A DNA stretch of 14,340 nucleotides, taken from assembly GCA_964534765.1 (NCBI GenBank), contig CAZHRJ010000083.1, forward strand, positions 1 through 14,340, given 5' to 3'. The notes below the pieces were generated by a model, which was given only the letters and a program-made list of their open reading frames with translations, made no database searches and was not told the DNA's origin. This stretch comes from CAZHRJ01 sp964534765 (lineage in GTDB: Bacteria > Lindowbacteria > 2-12-FULL-62-27). Both the position numbers and the translations under genes were made by a program. This document shows positions 6,684 through 13,923 of the stretch, one piece after another (position 1 is the stretch's first letter; each line of letters begins with the position of its first letter).

Positions 6684-8525
6684 ATGAATCCTGGAGAATT
6701 GTTGGGGGACTATCGGTTGATTGCCCGCCTTGCCCATGGCGGTATGGGTGACGTGTGGGAGGCCGAGGGGCCGAAAGGGCAGGTGGCGCTCAAGGTCATC
6801 CCGGAATTTCTGATGCATGACCGCGCGCTGGTCGACCGCCTGCGTCGCGAGGCGGAGGCGATCCGGCGGCTTTCTCATCCCGGCGTGGTCCGGCTGTACG
6901 ATTTCGGCGAGAGCGAAGGCCGCGCATATCTGGCGATGGAGCTGTTAAAGGGCGAGACCCTGGCGGAACGGATGGCTCACCAGTCGCCTCTGCCGGTCGA
7001 TGAGGTGGAGCGGATCGGGCGCGGTCTTGCGGAGGCGCTGGCGTACGTGCACGCGAAAGGGATCATTCACCGGGATTTGAAGCCGCAGAACGTGTTTTTG
7101 ACGGAAGCCGGCGGCGTCAAGCTGATCGACCTTGGCGTGGCGAAGGTGCTGGACGAGGCGTCGCTGACGGTGACGGGATCGCATTTTGGCACGCCTGCGT
7201 ATATGAGTCCGGAGTCGTTCCGGGATTCCAAAAACGTGACATCGGCGGCGGACGTGTGGTCCCTGGGCGTGGTGCTGTACGAAATGTCGACGGGCCATCT
7301 TCCGTTTCCGGGGACGACGGCCGCGTCGATCATCGCAAAAATTTCGGATACGAATATGACGCCGCAATCGCCCACTCTGATTCGGCCGGAAATTCCCGAT
7401 CGTGTGGCCGCCGTGATCGGTCAGAGTCTTGATCGGGATCCATTACGCCGTCCATCCGCATCGGCACTGGCCGGCGCATGGGGTGGTCGAAGTCGTGGGA
7501 TCACCGACGTGGATTCGGAAAAATATGTTTTCAATAAACCGAAGGGGGTTACATCCATGAAGTTTTTGGGATTTGCCTTGACTGTTTTTGGAGTGATGGG
7601 ATGTCTGAATATCGAAGGCCTGCATTGGGGAGTCCTGTGGATGCCCAGCGTGCTGGTGGTCATTCTTCTTGGCGCGTTTGGCATGGCCCGGGTCTCCTAC
7701 AGCTGGGCTGAAATCGGCTCTGCCCTCACGGCATTTTTTGGCAAGGGCGAAACCAAATCCGGAGAGGCAGCGGCGGACGACGTCCGCGTGTATGCGATCC
7801 TCTCGCGTTCGGCCATGACCGCGATGTGGATCAGCATGATCGTCGGGGCCGCGCATATTTTAGGCGCGTTTGAAAATATCCGCGGTCTCAACCAGATTGG
7901 CATGCTCGCCGGCGGCGTGGCGTTGGTGCTGGTCGCCCCGGTGCTGGGGATTGGGATCTCCTATTTCGTTTTCGATCCCATGCGTTGTCTTGTGGAACGC
8001 CGGGCCGGGATCATGGCGTTCGAACCCATCCAAACTCGGCCCCCGAATCATTTCGGAGTTTCTGGCCTGCTCCTCTTTGCTGCGGGAGTCTGGGTTCTCT
8101 GTAAACTGGAAGGCGTCGACGTCTGGTCGCCCTCCGCGCTGGTGGTGATCCTGCTGCCAGCCATGGGCGGCACCCTGGTGGCATTCCGCCCCTCCGAGAT
8201 CGCCAGGGCGGTGATGGCCTTTCTTCAAAGGAATCCCGCGCAATCCAAAGAGGAATTGATGAACGGCATTCAGATTTTCCGGCTCCTGTCGCGCTATGCC
8301 CTGGCCGCCATGTGGATCGGTCTCTTAATCGGAACCATCCACATTCTCGGCGGCTTTGAGGAAACCATCCAAAAATACGGCTGGGCGCAGGGAACGATCC
8401 GAACGATCGGCTGGTTTTCGTTTGCCCTGTACGATCCTCTGTTGGGCTATATACTGGGAAGCTGCATCTTCGCCTCGATGCGCAGAAACCTGGAACGAAA
8501 AGCGGGCGTGACATCTGTAGGCTGA
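6684..8525 (+). CDS. Ser/Thr kinase fused to a duplicated MotA-like membrane module
   Basis: The protein has 613 residues. The kinase domain (about 8-268) is nearly identical to the paralogues: AHGGMG loop (17-22, first Gly is Ala), Lys37, HRDLKPQN (129-136), DLG (149-151) and SPE (175-177). After a short linker come two similar ~150-residue modules, 292-441 and 457-608. Both contain PSxLVVILL, LSRxAxxAMWI, HILGxFE, a later P-x-LG, and MRxxLERxAG. Each has about four membrane helices, eight in total. The spacing and the PSxLVV hairpin recall the MotA/ExbB/TolQ family, with a much shorter middle loop than MotA; this is a pattern judgement. No MotB/ExbD partner is in the window. The start at 6684 has no clear Shine-Dalgarno. 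A kinase-gated ion channel or motor stator is possible but inferred. Confidence 0.9.
   Translation: MNPGELLGDYRLIARLAHGGMGDVWEAEGPKGQVALKVIPEFLMHDRALVDRLRREAEAIRRLSHPGVVRLYDFGESEGRAYLAMELLKGETLAERMAHQSPLPVDEVERIGRGLAEALAYVHAKGIIHRDLKPQNVFLTEAGGVKLIDLGVAKVLDEASLTVTGSHFGTPAYMSPESFRDSKNVTSAADVWSLGVVLYEMSTGHLPFPGTTAASIIAKISDTNMTPQSPTLIRPEIPDRVAAVIGQSLDRDPLRRPSASALAGAWGGRSRGITDVDSEKYVFNKPKGVTSMKFLGFALTVFGVMGCLNIEGLHWGVLWMPSVLVVILLGAFGMARVSYSWAEIGSALTAFFGKGETKSGEAAADDVRVYAILSRSAMTAMWISMIVGAAHILGAFENIRGLNQIGMLAGGVALVLVAPVLGIGISYFVFDPMRCLVERRAGIMAFEPIQTRPPNHFGVSGLLLFAAGVWVLCKLEGVDVWSPSALVVILLPAMGGTLVAFRPSEIARAVMAFLQRNPAQSKEELMNGIQIFRLLSRYALAAMWIGLLIGTIHILGGFEETIQKYGWAQGTIRTIGWFSFALYDPLLGYILGSCIFASMRRNLERKAGVTSVG
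7542..7559 (+). promoter_or_regulatory. Possible internal ribosome binding site and start
   Basis: AAGGGGG at 7542-7548 lies 8 nt before an in-frame ATG (7557), which is residue 292, exactly where the first membrane module begins. It is the best Shine-Dalgarno-like site noticed in the window. It could allow the membrane part to be made alone (about 322 residues), or be a relic of a once separate gene fused to the kinase. Chance is also possible. Confidence 0.35.
7557..8507 (+). repeat. Two tandem copies of the MotA-like membrane module
   Basis: Copy A encodes residues 292-441 (7557-8006) and copy B residues 457-608 (8052-8507) of the kinase fusion. Shared blocks in the same order are PSxLVVILL, EIxxAxxAF, LSRxAxxAMWI, GxxHILGxFE and MRxxLERxAG. 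The copies have diverged too far to be recent at the DNA level. Confidence 0.85.
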
Positions 8526-8532
8526 AATACAA

Positions 8533-8558
8533 TGCACAAATATTTGAAATTTTGTGCA
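8533..8558. promoter_or_regulatory. Inverted repeat overlapping the ATPase promoter (possible operator)
   Basis: TGCACAAA and TTTGTGCA form a perfect 8-bp inverted pair with a 10-nt spacer. The spacer holds the -35 box, and the pair has the geometry of a dimeric repressor site. As RNA it could also fold as a weak hairpin, but it precedes the transcription start. Confidence 0.55.
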
Positions 8559-8572
8559 ATACATAATATAAT
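8544..8572 (+). promoter_or_regulatory. Sigma70-type promoter of the ATPase gene
   Basis: TTGAAA (8544-8549), a 17-nt spacer and a consensus TATAAT (8567-8572) form the best promoter noticed in the window. Transcription should begin near 8579, only 2-4 nt before the ATG at 8582, so the mRNA would be leaderless or nearly so. There is no room for a Shine-Dalgarno. Confidence 0.75.
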
Positions 8573-8581
8573 TGTCCCGGC

Positions 8582-9838
8582 ATGAAAAACATCGTTGAAG
8601 GCCACAGGGCGGAGAGGGACTTGATTCAGAAGGCGGTCTACGTCCCGCGGGACGGGCTTTCCGCCGCCCGCAAGAGCATGCAAAGCAGGCTCATCAAGGT
8701 GATCACCGGGCCAAGGCGGGCGGGCAAATCGGTTTTCGCCGCCCAGATGCTGCGGGGCCTCAATTACGCCTATCTCAATTTCGATGACGAGAGGCTTGTG
8801 GGCCTGACCGATTATGACGACCTGCTCAAGGCGGTCACGCAAGTGTACGGCCGGACCAAACTCCTTTTTTTTGACGAGATTCAGAACCTCCCGAATTGGG
8901 AACTTTTTGTGAACCGCCTCCAGCGAACAGGCTTTGAGATTGTGCTCACCGGCTCGAACGCGCAGCTCTTGAGCCGGGAACTCGCCACCCATTTGACCGG
9001 GCGGTACATCCCTTTTCAGGTTCTGCCGTTCTCGTTCGCCGAATTTCTGCGCGCGCGCGGCTTTCCCCCCGATGACCCGATCCCTCCCAAACAAAGACAC
9101 GGGCTTCTGCTCCATCATCTGAATGAATATGTCGCCACAGGCGGATACCCGGAAGTCGTCGTGCAGGGAGTCGACCTTCACAATTACCTCGCGACATTGT
9201 TCGAAAGCATCCTGTTCAAGGATATCGTCAGACGCCACGGCGTGCGCCACCCGACGAAACTCCATGACCTCGGGCTTTACCTGCTCACCAACCACTCCAG
9301 AGATTTTACCTACACCAGCCTCAAGAATGCCCTCAACTTCAGCAGCGTTCACACCGTGGAAAACTACGCCTCCTACCTTGAGGAGGCGTTCCTGTTTTTT
9401 GCGGTGGACCGGTATTCGACGAAGGTCAAAGAGCAGATGCGGAGCTCAAAAAAAGCGTACGCCTACGACAGCGGGATGATCAACGCCGTGAAGTTCAAAA
9501 CGTCTCCGGATACGGGACGGCTCATCGAGAACCTCGTGGCCGTCGAACTCATCCGACGCGGCAAGGAATTTTATTATTATCGGACACCCGACGGAAAAGA
9601 GGTGGACTTTGCGGTCAGAGACAGGCTGAAGGTATCCGCTCTGATGCAGGTCTGCCACGAGGTGGGGGACCGTAAGACCGCCAGGAGGGAAATGAGCGCG
9701 ATCCTGAAGGCATCGAAGGAAACGGGATGCCGCCAGTTGCGTGTCCTGACATGGGATACGGAGAAAAAGGAATCGGCAGAAGGCAAAAAAGTCGTATACG
9801 TGCCGCTATGGAAGTGGCTGCTCGATGAGCATGATTGA
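8582..9838 (+). CDS. AAA+ ATPase of the AAA_14/DUF4143 type
   Basis: The protein has 418 residues, a usual length for this family. The N-terminal ATPase domain shows Walker A GPRRAGKS (43-50), Walker B LLFFDEIQ (94-101), a sensor segment VLTGSNAQLL (121-130) and HLTGR (137-141). The C-terminal DUF4143 part keeps the PD-(D/E)xK-like residues Glu316 (LIENLVAVEL) and the pair Glu340/Asp342 (EVDF) after YYYRTPDG. Such proteins are abundant in many bacteria and archaea; their biological role is not established, and they are often found as scattered accessory genes. It has its own promoter, unlike the kinases around it, and separates two near-identical kinase genes, so it looks like an insertion. 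The last four residues (DEHD) are encoded by the duplicated leader segment shared with 5041. Confidence 0.92.
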   Translation: MKNIVEGHRAERDLIQKAVYVPRDGLSAARKSMQSRLIKVITGPRRAGKSVFAAQMLRGLNYAYLNFDDERLVGLTDYDDLLKAVTQVYGRTKLLFFDEIQNLPNWELFVNRLQRTGFEIVLTGSNAQLLSRELATHLTGRYIPFQVLPFSFAEFLRARGFPPDDPIPPKQRHGLLLHHLNEYVATGGYPEVVVQGVDLHNYLATLFESILFKDIVRRHGVRHPTKLHDLGLYLLTNHSRDFTYTSLKNALNFSSVHTVENYASYLEEAFLFFAVDRYSTKVKEQMRSSKKAYAYDSGMINAVKFKTSPDTGRLIENLVAVELIRRGKEFYYYRTPDGKEVDFAVRDRLKVSALMQVCHEVGDRKTARREMSAILKASKETGCRQLRVLTWDTEKKESAEGKKVVYVPLWKWLLDEHD

Positions 9839-9883
9839 CCATAAACACCGTATGACCGCCGCCGTTCTCCAAAGATGTTCTGA
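9825..9883 (+). repeat. Duplicated leader, copy 2
   Basis: These 59 nt correspond to 5041-5100 and lead straight into the kinase ATG at 9884. Here the first 14 nt are also the end of the ATPase coding sequence, including its stop codon at 9836-9838. Confidence 0.75.
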
Positions 9884-10780
9884 ATGAATCCGAACGACAC
9901 GCTGGGCGCATATAAACTCACAAAGCGTCTCGCCCACGGCGGCATGGGCGAGGTGTGGGAGGCCGAGGGGCCGAAAGGGCGTGTGGCCCTGAAGATCATC
10001 CCTGAATTTCTGATGCACGACCGCGCGCTGGTCGACCGCCTGCGGCGCGAAGCGGAGGCGATCCGGCGTCTGTCCCATCCCGGCGTGGTCCGGCTGTACG
10101 ATTTCGGCGAGAGTGAAGGGCGCGCCTATCTGGCGATGGAGCTTCTCAAAGGCGAGACGCTGGCGGAGCGGCTGTCCCGCCAGTCGCCTCTGCCGGTCGA
10201 TGAGGTGGAACGGATATGGCGCGGTCTTGCGGAGGCTCTGGCGTACGTGCACGCGGAAGGAATCATTCACCGGGATTTGAAGCCGCAGAACATTTTCTTG
10301 ACGGAAGAGGGCGGCGTGAAACTCATCGACCTTGGCGTGGCGAAAGTTCTGGACGAGGCGTCGCTGACGGTGACGGGATCGCATTTCGGCACGCCGGCCT
10401 ACATGAGTCCGGAGTCATTCCGGGATTCCAAAAACGTGACATCGGCGGCGGACGTGTGGTCATTGGGCGTGGTGCTGTACGAACTGTCGACGGGCCATCT
10501 GCCGTTTCCGGGGACGACGGCCGCGTCGATCATCGCGAAGATTTCGGACACGAACGTCACACCGCAGTCACCCGCGTTGATTCGGCCTGATCTGCCGGCG
10601 CCGTTGGGATATTTCATCGGCCGATGCTTGGATCGAAATCCGGCCATGCGGCCTTTGTTGGGGATGGCATCCCATTTTCATGCCGCCGCGCCGTGGGCGA
10701 CTTCCGTCAAGATCCATACGGCCGTCGCCGGATGCGTCCTGGCCGCATTTTTGTTTGGATTGCTGTGGGCCAAAATATGA
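9884..10780 (+). CDS. Short membrane-anchored Ser/Thr kinase
   Basis: The protein has 298 residues and all Hanks-type motifs: AHGGMG loop (first Gly is Ala), Lys37 (VALK), HRDLKPQN (129-136), DLG (149-151) and SPE (175-177). The activation loop SLTVTGSHFGTPAY has several Thr/Ser that could be autophosphorylated. The kinase fold ends near residue 262, and one hydrophobic helix (about 277-296, VAGCVLAAFLFGLL) anchors the C-terminus, leaving essentially nothing outside. Its first ~230 residues are nearly those of the kinase at 6684. The stop overlaps the next gene's start (ATGA at 10777-10780), so the large PH-like membrane protein is made with it and may supply the sensory part that this kinase lacks. 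Confidence 0.94.
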   Translation: MNPNDTLGAYKLTKRLAHGGMGEVWEAEGPKGRVALKIIPEFLMHDRALVDRLRREAEAIRRLSHPGVVRLYDFGESEGRAYLAMELLKGETLAERLSRQSPLPVDEVERIWRGLAEALAYVHAEGIIHRDLKPQNIFLTEEGGVKLIDLGVAKVLDEASLTVTGSHFGTPAYMSPESFRDSKNVTSAADVWSLGVVLYELSTGHLPFPGTTAASIIAKISDTNVTPQSPALIRPDLPAPLGYFIGRCLDRNPAMRPLLGMASHFHAAAPWATSVKIHTAVAGCVLAAFLFGLLWAKI

Positions 10781-12330
10781 CATTGATGATATTGATACTC
10801 ATTCTTATTGCTGTTCTTGCCGGTTGCGCGGCGTTTATGGTGCGGGGATACGAGCTGTCGAGGGACGTTCTGCTGATCCGCCGTGTGGGTTGGAAGACGC
10901 GCATTCCTTTGGAGCAATTGATTTCCGCGGAGGCCGATCCCGAAGCGATGAACCGTTCGTGGCGGGTATGGGGCAACGGCGGCCTGTTCGCCATCTGCGG
11001 CCTATTCCGAAACAAGAAACTGGGGTCTTACAGGGCCTATGCAACCAACCCGGCGCACGCGGTGGTCTTGCGATTTTCGAAGGGTACCATTGTCGTGACT
11101 CCGACGAATCCCGCCGCCTTTGCGACCGCGATTCAATCATCCTGCCGGCCCGGGGCGGTCCCCGTTCCAAAGCCGGATTCAAAAGGCTGGCGGACGGCGG
11201 TGAGGATTCTTCTCTTCATCGGGCTGGCGTTTCCGTTCGTCGATGCCGGCGACAAATTAAAAAATTGGTTCGCGTATCGAACATTCTATCCGAAGTGGAC
11301 CGCGCTGTCGCCGCCCGGCGGAAACGTGGTGTTGGCCGTTAAATTTTCAGGTCTGCCGTTTGACAAGTGGGACATTCTGATCGGAGACATCAAAGACGCC
11401 ATCCGCCAGATGGACACTCGAGCCGTTGTAAGGACGTCCCTCACGGGAAACGCATTTTGGAATGTCAGCACGGCGCAATTCCAATATGCCCCCTCGTCGA
11501 TGCCGGTCGACGCATCTGTACAAAGTCAATTGTACCGGGCGGTCCGGGCATTCGGGAAAAGACAAAATATCCGCGGCGGGAATTTCAGTTACAAGGTCTT
11601 ATTCGGAAACCACACGCGCGAGCGCCATATCGACGGCTGGGACGCGCCGCCCGCCGCCGGAGAAATCGCGCTGGCCGTGCGGCATGAGGGCATGACCCAG
11701 GCGGAACTCCGGACGCTGGAGGATATCTTTTCCGCCATCGAAGAAGAGATTCCAAGCGATAAATTCATGTCGATCGGAGTTGAGTGGGCGGACGGGGCAC
11801 GTTCCATTCGGGGGTATATTCGAATGAGGTTTCGGCATTCGTTGAGTAAGGACGATCCGATCTCTCACCGATTTTATGCTGCCGTTGAAAATTTGGAGTC
11901 CGAGAAAGGAATCCTGGGCGTGAAGGAGGCGAAGGTGATAGAAGGGGCTCCGGCGATGGATGAGAAGGATGTCGACGCCGAAGTCAACGCCGAAATGGAC
12001 GCGCCGCCGCCCGCCGGCCGGGTTGTCCTCTTTGTCGGATACAACCAGATCCACATTCGACAGCATTACGATCTTGGGCAACTCATCTCCGGGACCGCCA
12101 ATGTCCACAGCGCCGGCCATGCGCGTTTCGCGCGCATTCAGGTGCGACTGCCGGCCCAAAGTTCGGGGATGGTGGAGGGAGGGACTTTCAGGGTGGAATT
12201 CGCGCCATACAAATTACATCCCGATCCGGCGGTGATGGAAGCAGACTTGGAACATATCTCGCAGTTCGAACAAAAACATAATCTATCGGGTCACATTGAG
12301 TCAAAAATGATATACCCTCGCGTGCCATGA
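10777..12330 (+). CDS. Membrane protein with PH-like domain and three DAPP modules
   Basis: The protein has 517 residues. The start ATG at 10777 forms an ATGA overlap with the kinase stop; the open frame reaches 51 codons further upstream but only inside the kinase gene. Residues 3-20 are a strongly hydrophobic helix ending LAGC, probably a membrane anchor since basic residues in front are lacking, although a lipobox is formally possible. Residues about 23-120 resemble bacterial PH-like domains (ELSRDVLLIRR, GNGGLF, FRNKKLGSYRAYATN, VVVTP-type strand). A second membrane helix lies near 141-157. Beyond it are three copies of an unrecognised ~100-residue module (176-277, 288-390, 408-514). It sits between a kinase and an FHA-cyclase with overlaps on both sides, suggesting a membrane partner of the kinase (inference). 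Confidence 0.85.
   Translation: MTLMILILILIAVLAGCAAFMVRGYELSRDVLLIRRVGWKTRIPLEQLISAEADPEAMNRSWRVWGNGGLFAICGLFRNKKLGSYRAYATNPAHAVVLRFSKGTIVVTPTNPAAFATAIQSSCRPGAVPVPKPDSKGWRTAVRILLFIGLAFPFVDAGDKLKNWFAYRTFYPKWTALSPPGGNVVLAVKFSGLPFDKWDILIGDIKDAIRQMDTRAVVRTSLTGNAFWNVSTAQFQYAPSSMPVDASVQSQLYRAVRAFGKRQNIRGGNFSYKVLFGNHTRERHIDGWDAPPAAGEIALAVRHEGMTQAELRTLEDIFSAIEEEIPSDKFMSIGVEWADGARSIRGYIRMRFRHSLSKDDPISHRFYAAVENLESEKGILGVKEAKVIEGAPAMDEKDVDAEVNAEMDAPPPAGRVVLFVGYNQIHIRQHYDLGQLISGTANVHSAGHARFARIQVRLPAQSSGMVEGGTFRVEFAPYKLHPDPAVMEADLEHISQFEQKHNLSGHIESKMIYPRVP
11302..12318 (+). repeat. Three tandem copies of the 'DAPP' protein module
   Basis: Copies lie at 11302-11607, 11638-11946 and 11998-12318. Each opens with a Pro-rich turn (SPPGGN, DAPPAAGE, DAPPPAGR), continues into a strand (VVLAVKF, IALAVRH, VVLFVGY) and ends with a helix and a strand (SYKVLFG, EAKVIEG, ESKMIYP) preceded by acidic or DP/VD turns. 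The copies are divergent, so the array is old. A fourth copy ends the propeller kinase at 4613-4915. Confidence 0.75.
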
Positions 12331-13850
12331 GCGGCATTCGCGTTATCGTCCTCGACGGCCCGGAGGCGAAAAAAGAGGTTCCTGTCGGCGATGTTCTCTC
12401 CATCGGTCGGCAGTCTGAAAATGATCTCGTGCTGACCGACGTGGCGGTGTCACGCAAACACGCGCGGATCATGCGCCGGAGCGGCGGGCTGATGATTGAA
12501 GACCTCGGCTCGGCGCACGGCACGAGCGTCAACGGAGAGCGGATCAAGACCCGCGAATTGAAATCCGGGGACCTCATCGGCATCGGCCCCATAACGCTTC
12601 GGCTGGCGGGCGGCGAGTTGGATTCGGCGGCCGAAACAACGGATGTCCTCCTGGTCCAGTCCACGAAATCTCATTCCCAAGCGTCTTTGCCGGTTGCCCG
12701 AAAATCTTCCACCAAGGACCCTTCGGCACAGGCGGCGCGGCTGGAGGCCCTGCTGCAAGTCGGCCTCTCCCTCCATGGCGAGCGCGAAATCAGAAAACTT
12801 CTGGAACGCATTGCCGGCATCCTGATCGACACGATGGATGTGGATCGTTGCGGAATCTTTTTGCGCGGAAAATTGGAACCGGAGCTGGTCTTTTCTCGCG
12901 CGGGCGTCGAAAAGGCAGATGCGCTCCCATTTTCCCGAACGATTCTGGCCCGGGCGATGGACGCAGGGGAAGCGCTGGTTACCGCCGACGCGGGCCGGGA
13001 TGCGCGGCTCACGGGGGCATCCCTGGCCGCAGGCGTCGTCCGGTCCGCGATGGTTGCGCCGCTCTGGGGTCGCGAGCGCGTGCTGGGAGCGGTTGTGGTT
13101 GAGAATCGCGGCAAGGCCGCGGTCTTCGACGGTGAGGACCTGCGGCTTCTCGTTCTTTTGGCCAACCTGGCCGGCACCGCGATTGAAAACACGCATCTGA
13201 TCGAGGAAATACGTCAGGAGACCGAGGAGCGTGTCGCCCTCTCCAGATTTTTTTCTCCGACCGTGGCGGAAGAAGTCCGTCGCCGCGGTCTTACCCATGG
13301 GTTGCGGGGCGAACGAAAAGAAATCACGGTTCTCTTTACGGACATCCGCGGATTTACCGCATTGTCCGAAGCGCTTCCGCCCGACGAGCTTTTGGAAAGT
13401 TTGAATAACGCCTTTGCGATTAAAACACGGGAGATTTTCGCCGAGAATGGCACCATAGACAAATTTACCGGCGACGGCGTCCTCGCCTTTTTCGGCGCGC
13501 CCATCGCCCAGGACGATCACGCCCGGAGGGCTCTGCGCGCGGCCCGGTCAATCCTCGAATCCAGCCGTGGATTAAAAACGCCGTCCGGAGAGCCGCTTCA
13601 CATCGGTATCGGCATCGCCACCGGCGTGGCCTCCGTCGGTCCGGTTGGATCCACGGGCCGGATGGAATACACGGTGATCGGCGACGTCGTGAACGTGGCC
13701 GCGCGGCTGGTGGCGAAAGCCGAGGCCGGAGAAATTCTCATGACGTCGGAAACGGCCATGGCCGCCGGAGTCTTGTCCGAAGCGGAACTTGCGGGTGACT
13801 GGGAGGTAAAAGGCCGAAAGGGCCAAATACAAGTTTACCGGATGCGTTGA
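12327..13850 (+). CDS. FHA-GAF class III adenylate/guanylate cyclase
   Basis: The protein has 507 soluble residues. An FHA domain (about 3-93) keeps the phosphothreonine-binding set: IGR (Arg28), SRKHA (Ser42, Arg43, His45) and SVNG (Asn69). A Ser/Lys-rich linker is followed by a GAF domain (about 136-290), a coiled segment and a class III cyclase domain (about 330-505). The catalytic residues are present: metal Asp339 in FTDIRGF and Asp383 in DKFTGDG, base-selecting Lys379 and Asp453, transition-state Asn456 and Arg460 in NVAAR. The Lys/Asp pair favours ATP, so cAMP is the likely product. The start overlaps the previous stop (ATGA at 12327-12330). FHA domains bind phosphorylated threonine, so one of the neighbouring kinases, most likely 9884, may recruit or control it; that link is inferred. 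Confidence 0.95.
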   Translation: MSGIRVIVLDGPEAKKEVPVGDVLSIGRQSENDLVLTDVAVSRKHARIMRRSGGLMIEDLGSAHGTSVNGERIKTRELKSGDLIGIGPITLRLAGGELDSAAETTDVLLVQSTKSHSQASLPVARKSSTKDPSAQAARLEALLQVGLSLHGEREIRKLLERIAGILIDTMDVDRCGIFLRGKLEPELVFSRAGVEKADALPFSRTILARAMDAGEALVTADAGRDARLTGASLAAGVVRSAMVAPLWGRERVLGAVVVENRGKAAVFDGEDLRLLVLLANLAGTAIENTHLIEEIRQETEERVALSRFFSPTVAEEVRRRGLTHGLRGERKEITVLFTDIRGFTALSEALPPDELLESLNNAFAIKTREIFAENGTIDKFTGDGVLAFFGAPIAQDDHARRALRAARSILESSRGLKTPSGEPLHIGIGIATGVASVGPVGSTGRMEYTVIGDVVNVAARLVAKAEAGEILMTSETAMAAGVLSEAELAGDWEVKGRKGQIQVYRMR

Positions 13851-13923
13851 ATTCTGATGTTGGCCACCCCCCGTCCGGCGCCTGTTGCGTTTTGGATTCT
13901 CCAAAGCTACTCTCGAAATTGCC

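Noticed and set aside
10624..10776. 51-codon upstream extension of the PH-like protein
   Set aside because: It lies entirely inside the kinase gene in another frame; the ATGA overlap start gives a normal membrane N-terminus.
12450..13520. Minus-strand open frame of 356 codons over the cyclase
   Set aside because: The + strand encodes intact FHA, GAF and cyclase domains; this is a shadow.
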